A DNA stretch of 54,657 bases. Origin: Acidimicrobiia bacterium (GTDB lineage Bacteria; Actinomycetota; Acidimicrobiia; Acidimicrobiales; AC-14). Positions 41,601 through 50,285 of the stretch are shown piece by piece. Every line of letters begins with the position of its first letter. The first letter of the stretch is position 1. The DNA is taken from the NCBI GenBank assembly GCA_023264995.1, contig JAHFUR010000029.1, positions 1-54,657 of the forward strand. Direction: 5' to 3'. The notes beneath the pieces were generated by a model, which was given only the letters and a program-made list of their open reading frames with translations, had not been told where the DNA came from and ran no database searches. A program made the position numbers and the translations under genes.

Positions 41601-43026
41601 GGTGGCCGAGGACAACGTGGGCACCATCGCCGCCGGCGTGGCCAAGGCCCTGGCCGAGGTCATCCATATCTCCGGCGCCAACGGCGGCACCGGTGCGTCG
41701 CCCCTCGGCTCGATCAAGCACGCCGGCCTGCCGTGGGAGCTGGGCGTGGCCGAGACCCAGCGGGCGCTGATGGAGAACGGCCTGCGCGACCGGGTGCGCC
41801 TGCGCATGGACGGCGGGTTGATGACCGGCCGCGACGTGCTGATGGCCGCCTTCCTGGGTGCGGACGAGTACTCCTTCGGCACCGCGGCCATGATCGCCGA
41901 GGGCTGCATCATGCTGCGGGCCTGTCACAAGGACACCTGCACCACCGGCATCGCCACCCAGCGGCCCCACCTGCGGGCCAAGTTCGCCGGCACCCCCGAG
42001 GGCGTGGCCGCCTACATGCTCTTCATCGCCGACGAGATGCGCAAGGAGCTGGCCGCTCTCGGCTTGCGGACGGTCGACGAGGCCATCGGCCGGGTCGAGT
42101 GCCTCCGCCAGCGGGTGATCGGCGAGGCCCGGCCCGACAGCATGGACCTCTCGCCGCTCATCAGCCCGCCTGATGACCTGGCCGCGCCGCGCCACTTCGT
42201 GCGGCCGGTCGACCTGCAGCGGCCCCGATCGGCCCTGGGCGACCGGCTGGAGGCCGATGCCTACCGGGCGGTCTGGGACGGTGACGATATCGAGCTGGAC
42301 TACGTGATCACCAACGCCGACCGGACGGTGGGCGCGGCGTTGTCCGGGGCGCTGGCCCTCGAGTTCGGCTCCACCCCGCCGCCCGGTTCGGTCACCGTGC
42401 GCTTCAGCGGCGCGGCCGGCCAGAGCTTCGGCGCCTTCCTTGGCCACGGCATCGAGTTCGAGCTCACCGGTGAGGCCAACGACTACGTCGGCAAGGCCAT
42501 GGCCGGGGGCCGCATCGTGGTCCGCCCGCCGGCGAACGACGCCGGGAACCCGGTCCTTGCCGGCAACACCTGCCTCTACGGGGCCACCGGTGGTGAGCTC
42601 TACATTGCCGGCTCGGCCGGCGAGCGTTTCGGCGTCCGCAACTCCGGGGCCAGCGCGGTCGTCGAGGGTGTCGGCGACCATGCGTGCGAGTACATGACCG
42701 GCGGCACCGTCGTGGTGCTCGGGCCGGTCGGGTACAACCTCGGCGCAGGGATGACGGGCGGTCGGGCCTACGTGTGGGACCCGAGCTCGCAGCTCACAGC
42801 GCGTCTCAATACCGCGCTGGTGGAGGCGGCCCGTCCCGACGCCGAGTCCCTCGAGGAGTTCCGGTGGCTGCTGGAGCGCCATCAGGAGCTGACCGGCTCG
42901 GCCGCGGCCACTCGCCTGCTCGACGACTGGATCTCGACGGTGGCCCACAGCTGGCTGGTCGCTCCCGTCGACATGATCCGCCGCATGGAGGCCCAACAGG
43001 CCACGCGGGTGGCGGCGAGCGCATAA
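38650..43026 (+). CDS. gltB: Glutamate synthase, large subunit
   Basis: The product has 1,458 residues from the GTG at 38650. The class II glutaminase domain begins after an 11-residue propeptide with catalytic Cys12 (ELDACGIGF). A central domain and the FMN-binding barrel follow (SHGALSREAHETLTMAMN, ISGANGGTGASPLGSI). The [3Fe-4S] cysteines are at about 1086, 1092 and 1097 (EGCIMLRACHKDTCTTG). The C-terminal beta-helix has repeated G-rich turns. It makes two glutamates from glutamine and 2-oxoglutarate. The electron-supplying small subunit gene gltD, usually adjacent, is not in the window; the next gene is a GAF-ANTAR regulator. Confidence 0.95.
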   Translation: MPISPSRELDACGIGFVANRSGQATRDVVTAALGGLACVKHRGAVAADARSSDGSGLLVPIPAAIFGEGRGLAMLFVRGDDPRAGVEDAAKAEGIRVVEWRVPPTDDAVLGVLARSSRPAVLQAVIEADGVPDERAAFRLRRRIDASVPGVYVASCSFRTVVYKGLITADALSGFWLDLADERFIAPFAVFHQRFSTNTLPTWERAQPFRTLCHNGEINAVAGNINRMRARAVLGTEAAGLGPEELFRPVVDAEDSDSGQLDSVVELLTRGGRDIRHAIAMTIPEAWEGERDLAPEVRGFYRYHASLMEPWDGPAGLIFTDGVGVGAALDRNGLRPLRWAVCDDGLVVCCSEAGAVDLSGRGQVRRGRLGPGQMLYVSPTDGVVHDTGNKLALAAGGPYARWAQDGLRQQNAGQHIEHTADPAVLEQRQAIFGYSREELAMVLRYMANEAKEPVYSMGDDSPLPHLAGRPRPVHHYLRQRFAQVTNPPIDHLRERLVMSLRTLLGPRHPILGSGPDTTELLVFKSFFVYPSVVKGLLAGDGGSFGVGHLDATFPVAEGPGGLEAAVRRLCADAERLVSGGAGILVIDDGGVGPDRAPVPALLATGAVHHRLVNCGLRSNTSLVVSADDARDVHYVACLLGYGADAICPALALETVGHEADQNDSELTGPEAQQRLQAGLEDGVLKVMSKMGISTVDSYRGAQIFEVIGLGPDVVDLCLAGTPSVVGGVGWAELGEDALSRHAEGRMVEGGYYRALKNKGEFHTHNDPVVKALNEMKAAHLLQAAIRDGSDEHYDRFAALVNSRPPTELHDLLEFVPAGPPVALDEVEPVTEIVKRFSTGAMSHGALSREAHETLTMAMNLIGGKSNCGEGGESFARFSTRGQATGDKNSRIKQIASGRFGVTPEYCAFADELNIKMAQGSKPGEGGQIPGNKVSEEIAGLRHTQPGIGLISPPPHHDIYSIEDLAQLIYDLKQVNRLADVSVKLVAEDNVGTIAAGVAKALAEVIHISGANGGTGASPLGSIKHAGLPWELGVAETQRALMENGLRDRVRLRMDGGLMTGRDVLMAAFLGADEYSFGTAAMIAEGCIMLRACHKDTCTTGIATQRPHLRAKFAGTPEGVAAYMLFIADEMRKELAALGLRTVDEAIGRVECLRQRVIGEARPDSMDLSPLISPPDDLAAPRHFVRPVDLQRPRSALGDRLEADAYRAVWDGDDIELDYVITNADRTVGAALSGALALEFGSTPPPGSVTVRFSGAAGQSFGAFLGHGIEFELTGEANDYVGKAMAGGRIVVRPPANDAGNPVLAGNTCLYGATGGELYIAGSAGERFGVRNSGASAVVEGVGDHACEYMTGGTVVVLGPVGYNLGAGMTGGRAYVWDPSSQLTARLNTALVEAARPDAESLEEFRWLLERHQELTGSAAATRLLDDWISTVAHSWLVAPVDMIRRMEAQQATRVAASA

Positions 43027-43046
43027 AGGGACTACAGAGGAAGGAC

Positions 43047-43757
43047 ATGCCCTCCCCTGCTGGCGACGATCTCGGGCCTGAGATCTTCGCCGAGGTGGCC
43101 CGGGCCCTGTTCGCCCAGGGCGACGTGCAGCACACCCTTCAGAAGATCGTCGACCTGGCGGTCGAGACCATCGACGGGTGCGACCATGCCGGCATCTCGT
43201 TCCTGAAGGGCACGACGGGGTCGACGCCGGCCGCCAGCGATGGCATCCCCATCACGGTGGATGCCATCCAGTACGAGACGGGCGAGGGCCCCTGCCTGTC
43301 GGCCATCCGAGAGCACGAGGTGTTCGAGAGCGGCAATCTCCCGCTCGAGACCCGCTGGCCGCACTTCGCCGCTCGCGCCGCGAGGGAGACCGGGATCACG
43401 AGCATGCTGTCGTTTCGGCTCTTCGTCGCCGGCGACACCCTGGGCGCCCTCAACCTGTACTCCAAGGCCCCCGCCGCGTTCGACGAGCGGTCCCGGACCG
43501 TCGGCCTCGTGTTCGCGGCTCACGCCGCCATCGCTCTGGCCACGGCGGTCCATGCCGAGCAGATGGACGAGGCGCTCCAATCACGCGACCTGATCGGCCA
43601 GGCCAAGGGCATCCTCATGGCCCGGGAAGGCGTCACGGCGGACGAGGCGTTCGACATGTTGCGCCGGGCGTCGCAACGCCTGAACGTCAAGCTCCGCCAG
43701 GTGGCGGGCGAGATGGTGGAGTCGGCCGGGCCAGCGCCCGAGATCCCGCCGGCCTAA
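43047..43757 (+). CDS. GAF-ANTAR transcription antitermination regulator
   Basis: The product has 236 residues from the ATG at 43047, with AGAGGAAGG upstream. Residues about 15-165 are a GAF sensor domain (VETIDGCDHAGISFLKG, IQYETGEGPCLSAI, GDTLGALNLYS). Residues about 170-225 are an ANTAR RNA-binding domain (LQSRDLIGQAKGILMAREGV, TADEAFDMLRRASQRLN). ANTAR proteins bind paired hairpins in leader RNAs and prevent termination. It is 20 bp downstream of gltB, so it may share its transcript. The stop overlaps the end of the convergent septum-formation-like gene by 4 nt. Confidence 0.9.
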   Translation: MPSPAGDDLGPEIFAEVARALFAQGDVQHTLQKIVDLAVETIDGCDHAGISFLKGTTGSTPAASDGIPITVDAIQYETGEGPCLSAIREHEVFESGNLPLETRWPHFAARAARETGITSMLSFRLFVAGDTLGALNLYSKAPAAFDERSRTVGLVFAAHAAIALATAVHAEQMDEALQSRDLIGQAKGILMAREGVTADEAFDMLRRASQRLNVKLRQVAGEMVESAGPAPEIPPA

Positions 43758-45241
43758 CGCCGCGTCCCCTTGACCGAGCCGGTGATGTTCCCGGCCCCGC
43801 CGGTGTCGAGGCCGCACACGAGGACCCGCCGGCCGTCCTTCCACGCCGACGCCTGCGGCACGATCTCGAAGTCCTTCAGCTTGGACTGCTCGAGCGGGAC
43901 GCCCAGGTAGTCGGTGAGCGGCTTGCCCAGGCAGGCGTCGGCCGCGAACTGCACGAGCGCGTCCTTACCCGGGTACGGGTCGCCGGCGCCGGCCGGGTGG
44001 GTGACCAGGAAGAAGATCTCCGAGTTGTGCGGCTCGGCGCACGGCTTGACGTTCACGCCCCGCACCTCGTTGGACGACGACGACCCGTAGCAGTCACCGA
44101 CCTTGAGCTTTGAGTAGTCCACCCCCTGGTCTCGCAGGGTCGCGAAGGCGAAGACGCCCGCGCCGACAAGCCAGCCCACGAGGGCGAGGGCGGAGATGAC
44201 CCGGGCCAGGCTGGCCAGGGCCGCCCCCCGCCGACGGGCACGGCTGGCCAGGACGAAGCCGGCGATCCCGCCCACCACCGGGACGACCAGGGCGAGGAGA
44301 ATGGCGAGGAGCGACGCCGCCGGGCCTCGGCCGGACCTGGGCGCCTTCGTCGTCGACGGCCCCCGCTTCGACGCCTTCCCCTTCGGCGCCGGCGGCTCGA
44401 AGGCGGGCGGGATGGAGTCGACGTCGAGCTCGGGCATGAACGGGGGGGCAGGTGTGGGTGGCGCCGGTTGCGGCCAGACGGGCGGGGCGTCGTCGAGGAC
44501 CGTCGGCGCCGACCATTCGTCCTCGGCATCCTCGCCGTCGGGGTCGGCGTCGGGCTCCTCCGCGCCCTCGTCCTCGGGCCAATCGGCGTCGTCGTCGTCA
44601 GACCACTCGTCGTCGGGCTCGGCCTCATCGAGCTCGTCCTCGTCGATGTCCGCCTCGACATCAACCGGCGCGACGAGGACCCGGGTGACCGGCTCGTCCA
44701 GGTCGTACGGCGGGCGCGGCGGAGGCGGAGCGGGCGAGGGCACGGTCACGGGCGAGGCTCCCTGGCTCTTGGCCTCGATGCTCAGCGCCGCGGCCCGGAG
44801 GACGGAACGGAGCCGGGCCGCCGGGTCCTCCCGCACCGGCTGGGCGGCCGGCGGCACCCACGGGTCGTCGGCGAAGGTCTGCTCGGCGGCGAGCCGCAGC
44901 TTGGGCGGCTGGCGCTTGCGAGGCGTCAGGGTGGTGCTCCGGTCGCGACCGCTGGACGCCGGCGCCGCCTTCTTGACCGCCGGCCTCGTGGTCGCCGCCG
45001 AGCGCGGGGCCGCTACCTTCTTGGTCGGCGCCGCCTTCCGTGCCGGCGCCGCCTTCTTGGGCGGTGCCGCGTTCGCCGTGACCGCCTTCTTGGCCACCGC
45101 CTTCGCCGTGACAGCCTTCTTGGCCACCGCCTGCTTGGCCACCGCCTTGCCGGCGCTCACCTTGGCCGTCCCGGCCGCCTTTCGCGCCGGTGCACCTGTG
45201 GCCTTGGTGGTCCGCCGCGCCCTTGCGTCGTCGTCAGCCAT
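43754..45241 (-). CDS. Membrane protein with Lys/Ala-rich tail and septum-formation-type domain
   Basis: The product has 495 residues from the ATG at 45239-45241, preceded by GGAGGAGG. Residues 20-100 are histone-H1-like (AVAKKAVTAKAVAKKAV and KKAAPARKAAP repeats). Residues 195-245 are very acidic. Two membrane helices (about 309-333 and 347-369) follow, then an external domain (380-490) with VGDCYGSSSS and PCAEPHNSEIFFLV, the cysteine/His pattern of the actinobacterial septum-formation family. The basic tail could contact DNA or acidic polymers in the cytoplasm. The frame is open 22 codons upstream, but the ribosome site fixes the start. Confidence 0.7.
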   Translation of the reverse strand: MADDDARARRTTKATGAPARKAAGTAKVSAGKAVAKQAVAKKAVTAKAVAKKAVTANAAPPKKAAPARKAAPTKKVAAPRSAATTRPAVKKAAPASSGRDRSTTLTPRKRQPPKLRLAAEQTFADDPWVPPAAQPVREDPAARLRSVLRAAALSIEAKSQGASPVTVPSPAPPPPRPPYDLDEPVTRVLVAPVDVEADIDEDELDEAEPDDEWSDDDDADWPEDEGAEEPDADPDGEDAEDEWSAPTVLDDAPPVWPQPAPPTPAPPFMPELDVDSIPPAFEPPAPKGKASKRGPSTTKAPRSGRGPAASLLAILLALVVPVVGGIAGFVLASRARRRGAALASLARVISALALVGWLVGAGVFAFATLRDQGVDYSKLKVGDCYGSSSSNEVRGVNVKPCAEPHNSEIFFLVTHPAGAGDPYPGKDALVQFAADACLGKPLTDYLGVPLEQSKLKDFEIVPQASAWKDGRRVLVCGLDTGGAGNITGSVKGTRR

Positions 45242-45402
45242 GTCCTCCTCCAGAGCGGGCCCGTTCCGTCGGCCACCCGTCACGACGGGCCGCGCCATCC
45301 GGTGCAATCCAGCATACGGTGCCCCTGCCGGCGGTCAGCCACGCCATCTGACAGCAGGTCCCGCCGTCAGCGCGACAATGACGGGCCGAGAGGAGGCACG
45401 TC

Positions 45403-47664
45403 ATCACCGTCACCGCGAGTACCCCTGTTGAGCTCGTCCAGCGCCTGTACGCCGAGATGGACGATCGGGTGGCCGCGGGCCGCCGCCTGCTCGGCCGGCC
45501 GCTGGCGCTCGCGGAGAAGGTCCTCCTCACCCACCTGGCCGACATGGCCGTCGACCCTCCCGTCCGCGGCCGGTCGTACGTGGAGCTGCGCCCCGACCGG
45601 GTGGCCATGCAGGATGCCACCGCCCAGATGGCCGTCCTCCAGTTCATGACCGCCGGGCTGCGCTCGGTCCAGGTGCCGACCAGCATCCACTGCGACCATC
45701 TGATCCTGGCGCAGGACGGGGCCGCGGCCGACCTTGCGGTAGCCGAGGAGGCCAATCGGGAGGTGTACGACTTCCTGCGCACCGCGTCGGCCCGGTACGG
45801 CATCGGCTTCTGGAAGCCGGGCGCCGGCATCATCCACCAGGTCGTCCTGGAGCGCTACGCCTTCCCCGGCGGGATGATCATCGGCACGGACAGCCACACG
45901 CCCAACGCCGGCGGGCTGAGCACCATCGCCATCGGCGTCGGCGGCGCCGATGCGGTCGACGTCATGACCGGTGGCCCGCTCGGGCTGCGATGGCCTCGCC
46001 TGATCGGCGTCCACCTGACCGGGTCCCTCTCGGGTTGGGCGTCGCCCAAGGACGTGATCCTGCGGGTCGCCGAGGTCCTGACCGTGCGCGGCGGCACCGG
46101 GGCCATCGTCGAGTACTTCGGGCCGGGTACGGCGGCCATCAGCTGCACCGGCAAGGCGACCATCTGCAACATGGGCGCCGAGATCGGGGCCACGACGTCG
46201 ATCTTCCCCTACGACCAGCGGTCCCGGGCCTACCTGGCCGCCACCGGTCGCCCGGAGCTGGCTGACGCGGCCGTCGCCGTGTCCGACCACCTCCGGCCCG
46301 ACGACGAGGTCCTGGCCGACCCCCGCTCGTTCTTTGACGAGGTCATCGAGATCGACCTCTCAGCCCTCGAGCCTCACGTCGTCGGGCCCCACACGCCCGA
46401 CCTTGGCCGGCCTGTGTCCGCCCTCGGCGCGGAGGCCAAAGCGCGGGGCTGGCCCCTGGCCCTGTCGCAGGCCCTGGTCGGTTCGTGCACCAACTCGTCG
46501 TACGAGGACATCAGCCGGGCGGCCAGCGTGGCCCGCCAGGCCACCGCCCGCGGCCTGCGGACCCGTACGCCCCTGCTGATCACACCCGGGTCCGACTCGG
46601 TGCGGGCCACAGTCGAGCGCGACGGGCTGCTGGCCGACCTGGAGGCGGTCGGCGCCACCGTCCTGGCCAACGCCTGCGGGCCCTGCATCGGCCAATGGGC
46701 CCGGACCGACGTGGTCACCGGCACCGGGAACTCCATCATCACCTCGTTCAACCGCAACTTCCCGAAGCGCAACGACGGGAACATCGAGACGCTGGCCTTC
46801 ATCGCCTCGCCGGAAACCACGGTGGCGTACGCCTTGGCCGGCACGCTCGACTTCAACCCCCTCACCGATCCCGTCGGTGGCTCGCCGCTCGACGTGCCGG
46901 TGGGGGCCGAACTGCCTCCCGGCGGGTACGCCGCCGGTGACGCCGGCTTCGTCGGGCCGCCGGAGGACGGGGCCGGCGTGGCCGTCGTCATCGACCCGGC
47001 CAGCGCCCGGCTGCAGCGGCTCGACCCGTTCCTCGCCAACACCGACGACGAGCTGCCGGCCCTGAGGGTCCTCCTCAAGGCCCGCGGCAAGTGCACCACC
47101 GACCACATCTCCGCGGCCGGGAAATGGCTCCGTTTCCGGGGCCACCTGGAGAACATCAGCGCCAACCTCTTCGCCGCGGCCACCAACGCCTTCACGGGCG
47201 AGCCCGGTGCCGGCTGGTGCGACGTCCACGGGGCCTACGAGCCCTTCCCCGACGTCGCCCGGCACTACCGGGAGGCCGGGCTGGCGTGGGTGGCCGTCGG
47301 CGACGAGAACTACGGCGAGGGGTCGTCGAGGGAGCATGCGGCGATGGAGCCCCGGTTCATGGGCTGCCGGGCCGTGATCGTGCGGTCCTTCGCCCGGATC
47401 GCCGAGACCAACCTCAAGAAGCAGGGTGTCCTCCCGCTGGTCTTCGCCGACCCGGCAACCTATGACGAGGTCGGCGAGCTAGACCGGATCTCCATCTTCG
47501 GGCTCGCGGGGCTGGCCCCAGACCAGCCCGTGGCCTGTCGGATCCACCGGCCCGACGGCTCCACGCTCGATTTCAACTGCGCCCACACCCTCAGCGAGGA
47601 GCACATCGCCTGGTACCGGGCCGGTAGCGCCCTCAACCTCATCCGCCAGCGCTTCGGCGCCTGA
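45403..47664 (+). CDS. acn: Aconitate hydratase
   Basis: The product has about 753 residues. The [4Fe-4S] cysteines are in GSCTNSSYED and NACGPCIGQW. Other signatures are GIGFWKPGAGIIHQ, IGTDSHTPNAGGL and GDENYGEGSSREHAAMEPRF of the swivel domain. It interconverts citrate and isocitrate in the TCA cycle and is of the mitochondrial-like type. The first ATG in frame (45457) would cut off a conserved-looking stretch (TPVELVQRLYAEM). A strong AGGAGG (45391-45396) lies 6 nt before an in-frame ATC at 45403, so I place the start there as a non-standard AUC. It stands alone, convergent with the next membrane-protein gene. Confidence 0.88.
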   Translation: MTVTASTPVELVQRLYAEMDDRVAAGRRLLGRPLALAEKVLLTHLADMAVDPPVRGRSYVELRPDRVAMQDATAQMAVLQFMTAGLRSVQVPTSIHCDHLILAQDGAAADLAVAEEANREVYDFLRTASARYGIGFWKPGAGIIHQVVLERYAFPGGMIIGTDSHTPNAGGLSTIAIGVGGADAVDVMTGGPLGLRWPRLIGVHLTGSLSGWASPKDVILRVAEVLTVRGGTGAIVEYFGPGTAAISCTGKATICNMGAEIGATTSIFPYDQRSRAYLAATGRPELADAAVAVSDHLRPDDEVLADPRSFFDEVIEIDLSALEPHVVGPHTPDLGRPVSALGAEAKARGWPLALSQALVGSCTNSSYEDISRAASVARQATARGLRTRTPLLITPGSDSVRATVERDGLLADLEAVGATVLANACGPCIGQWARTDVVTGTGNSIITSFNRNFPKRNDGNIETLAFIASPETTVAYALAGTLDFNPLTDPVGGSPLDVPVGAELPPGGYAAGDAGFVGPPEDGAGVAVVIDPASARLQRLDPFLANTDDELPALRVLLKARGKCTTDHISAAGKWLRFRGHLENISANLFAAATNAFTGEPGAGWCDVHGAYEPFPDVARHYREAGLAWVAVGDENYGEGSSREHAAMEPRFMGCRAVIVRSFARIAETNLKKQGVLPLVFADPATYDEVGELDRISIFGLAGLAPDQPVACRIHRPDGSTLDFNCAHTLSEEHIAWYRAGSALNLIRQRFGA

Positions 47665-49647
47665 ACGGGGCCGGCGGAAACGGAAGTACCCCCAGAAGGC
47701 GAACGAAAGGATGGCGAAGCCGACGAACATCCCGACCACGACGTTCGGCGGCGACACCGAGGTGTTCGACACATAGCCGGAGCTGGGGCGGAGCAGGATG
47801 TGGACGAACGCCAGCAGGGTCAGGCCGTAGAGCACGGCCCAGCGCACCCGGCTCCATGCCGCGATCTTGGCCCCCTCGAGCAGGCGCAGCGGCAGCATGC
47901 CGATGACCAGGCTGTCCAGCGCCGTCCAGAAGATCCCGCCCAGCACGTTCTCCACCATGATGATCCCGAGGGTCCGCCCCGTTTCTGCCGCCGCGGCCGA
48001 GACCGGGCGGAGCGCCACCCATGAGGCCACGCTGAGCAGGAGCAGCCCGGCCACGGTCCGCGTGGCGATCCGGCCCGAGACCTCGCGCTCGAGGGAGCGG
48101 CTGAGGGCCAGCCCGCCCACCAGGCCGTAGAAGTACCCCGGCTGGAAATGCACAGCTCGCGACAGGGCCACGCACGCCACGGCCACGAGGAGGGCCCCGG
48201 GAAGGGCCACGGCCCGGGCCCGCTCGCCGTAGCGCCGGCGGACGTGGACCGTAGCCGGGATGTCCGACGCCACCACGACGAACCCGGTGGCCAGGCTCAG
48301 GCCCAGGGCGCCGTACGCCGTCGCCTGGTCGAGGTGGCTCGTCGGCTGCATGGCGAACCACAGGGGCCCGCTGACGGCCAGGAAGGCGATCAGCAACAGG
48401 GCGTGGTGGCGGCCCCCACCCAGGGAGCGGGGCTTGAGGCCGAACCAGCCCCGCACCTCGTCGTAGTGCTCCTCGAGGGTGGTGTTGAACAGCTCGGCTG
48501 GGAAGGCGATGAGGACGAGGAGGCCGGCGACAGCCAGGGCGCTGAGGACCAGGCCGTCGACCGCGAAGCTCACCTGGTCGACCTGCGGCAGCGCCGTGGC
48601 CAACGCGCTGCGGTGGACCTCGACGTCGGTGACCTCGAAGCTGGCCGCGGCCAGCACCGGGCGGCCCGACGCTGCACAGGAGCTGGTGATGTCGTGACGG
48701 CCGGGGTCGGTGCCGCCCGGCACCCAGACCCCCCTCTTTCGGACCTGGCCTGCCGCGTCCGGATGGGTGGCACCGAAGCGTTGCCCGTCGAGGGCGAAGT
48801 AGACCGTCGGGCACGCCGGCGCGGGCTGGGCGTGGGCCGGCAAGGCCGCCTCGCCGCTCCCGAGGCGGCCCGGAGCGCCCGTCGCCCGGCCCCCTCGCGC
48901 CGGGTAGCCGGACCCGACCACCGTGAGCCCGATCCCCGGCGGGCCCGAGCGGCCACCCTGCGCCGTGGTGGCGTCGAGGCTCACCCCACGGCCAGGGGTG
49001 CTGGCCGTGGGGCCGGTCGACGGCGCCAGCGTCGTCGAGGTCGTCGTCGTGGTCGTCCCGGCCGGCGCCTCCGTGGTGGTGGTCGGCTCGGTCGTCGAGG
49101 TGGCCGAGGTTGATGTTGTGGCACGGGCCGCAGTGGTCTGGGTCGTCGGTGGGACCGTGCGGGTGGTCGTCGTCGGCGCCGCGGTGGTCGTCACTTCGGG
49201 GGCGGTCGTCGTCGTCGAGGAGCTGGTGGAGGTGGTCGGCGCCGGCGCCCCCGTCCCCGAGAGCGTGCTCTGCCGGAACAACGACCCGCTGTAGTCGACG
49301 CCCGCCACGCCGGTCGCCGAGCCCTCGGTCGTCGGCTCGAAGGCGATGCGGAGGGTGCAGCCCGACCCGCCGGCGACGACGACGACGCCCGGCCCGCAGG
49401 TACCCCCGGCGACCACTTGGAACGGCGCCGAGGCGCCGACCGTGTCGATCGTGACCGTGGCCGTCGTGGTGAACGTGAGGGTCTGGGCCGGGCTCTGCGT
49501 CCCCACGGCGACCGATCCGAAGGCCACGCTGGCCGGCGCAAGGGTTTGCGTCGAGGTCTGGCCCCACGCCGGCGCCGGGCCGAGCCCGACCGCGCCCAAG
49601 CCGAGCGCGACAGCGGCCGTTCGGACGCGCCTTCGGCCGGTGCTCAC
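47479..49647 (-). CDS. Large membrane protein with ASPM-like/choice-of-anchor N-domain and Thr-rich linker
   Basis: The product has 722 residues from the GTG at 49645-49647, with GGGAGGG upstream. After a signal peptide, residues 35-130 form an immunoglobulin-like choice-of-anchor domain (ASVAFGSVAVGTQSPAQTLT). A Thr-rich linker of about 80 residues follows, then another small extracellular part (FALDGQRFGATHPD) and seven or more membrane helices from about 355. EEHYDEVRGWFGLKPRS resembles the motif of actinobacterial FGLLP-motif membrane proteins. The last 60 codons overlap the 3' end of aconitase on the opposite strand by 186 nt, so the true C-terminus may have been near 47665. Function unknown. 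Confidence 0.7.
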   Translation of the reverse strand: MSTGRRRVRTAAVALGLGAVGLGPAPAWGQTSTQTLAPASVAFGSVAVGTQSPAQTLTFTTTATVTIDTVGASAPFQVVAGGTCGPGVVVVAGGSGCTLRIAFEPTTEGSATGVAGVDYSGSLFRQSTLSGTGAPAPTTSTSSSTTTTAPEVTTTAAPTTTTRTVPPTTQTTAARATTSTSATSTTEPTTTTEAPAGTTTTTTSTTLAPSTGPTASTPGRGVSLDATTAQGGRSGPPGIGLTVVGSGYPARGGRATGAPGRLGSGEAALPAHAQPAPACPTVYFALDGQRFGATHPDAAGQVRKRGVWVPGGTDPGRHDITSSCAASGRPVLAAASFEVTDVEVHRSALATALPQVDQVSFAVDGLVLSALAVAGLLVLIAFPAELFNTTLEEHYDEVRGWFGLKPRSLGGGRHHALLLIAFLAVSGPLWFAMQPTSHLDQATAYGALGLSLATGFVVVASDIPATVHVRRRYGERARAVALPGALLVAVACVALSRAVHFQPGYFYGLVGGLALSRSLEREVSGRIATRTVAGLLLLSVASWVALRPVSAAAAETGRTLGIIMVENVLGGIFWTALDSLVIGMLPLRLLEGAKIAAWSRVRWAVLYGLTLLAFVHILLRPSSGYVSNTSVSPPNVVVGMFVGFAILSFAFWGYFRFRRPRSGAEALADEVEGATGPVPGDVLLAEGVGAVEIERGAVGPVDPTGHGLVWGQPREPEDGDPV

Positions 49648-49750
49648 CTACCCTCCCGTCGAACGCGCGAGCGGCACACGCTGGGCCATCACCTTATGCG
49701 AGCCGGCAAGAAACGGGAGGGTGTGACCTCAACCGCTACACTCACTCCCG

Positions 49751-50212
49751 ATGGCACGGAACAACGACCGCGACCGCGGCAAGAAGCGAACGCCTATCCG
49801 CGACACGAACCGCCGCGGCAAGCCCAAGGTGTGCGTCTTCTGCCGCGACCACGTCACCTGGGTGGACTACAAGGACGTCAACGTCCTGCGCCGGTTCATC
49901 AGCGACCGGGCCAAGATCAAGGCCCGTCGCACCACCGGCACCTGCCTGCAGCACCAGCGCGATGTGGCTGTCGCCATCAAGACGTCGCGTGAGCTGGCTC
50001 TCTTGCCGTACACGCAGCGCACGGTGAGCGACAAGGCCGGCGGGCGTGAGGGTCGAGGCGGTGGCCCCCGCGGCCCCCGTGGTCCCCGGCCCGATGGCCC
50101 CCGCGATGCCGACGCTGGCGCCGCCGTGAACGGCGACACGCCGGATGTCGATGTCGATGCCACCGACGATGTGGCCGTCGACGACGTCGCGCTGGCCGCC
50201 TACAGCGAGTAA
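49751..50212 (+). CDS. rpsR: Ribosomal protein bS18 with long C-terminal extension
   Basis: The product has 153 residues; typical bS18 has 75-90. The core (about 20-90) is clear: [40 protein letters not shown] and [20 protein letters not shown]. The CVFC pair marks the zinc-binding type. Residues 93-153 are an extra tail, first Gly/Arg/Pro-rich ([16 protein letters not shown]) and then acidic ([14 protein letters not shown]). A TACACT -10-like box lies 8 nt before the ATG, so the mRNA may be leaderless. Usual neighbours rpsF, ssb and rplI are absent, so this may be a second, stand-alone paralogue. Confidence 0.88.
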   Translation: MARNNDRDRGKKRTPIRDTNRRGKPKVCVFCRDHVTWVDYKDVNVLRRFISDRAKIKARRTTGTCLQHQRDVAVAIKTSRELALLPYTQRTVSDKAGGREGRGGGPRGPRGPRPDGPRDADAGAAVNGDTPDVDVDATDDVAVDDVALAAYSE

Positions 50213-50285
50213 GCCAGCTCGCCGTCCCGAACTGGTGACGCCACCGGCGGGTTGTCGTCCCAGATCCTTCACCAGTTGGCCAAGA

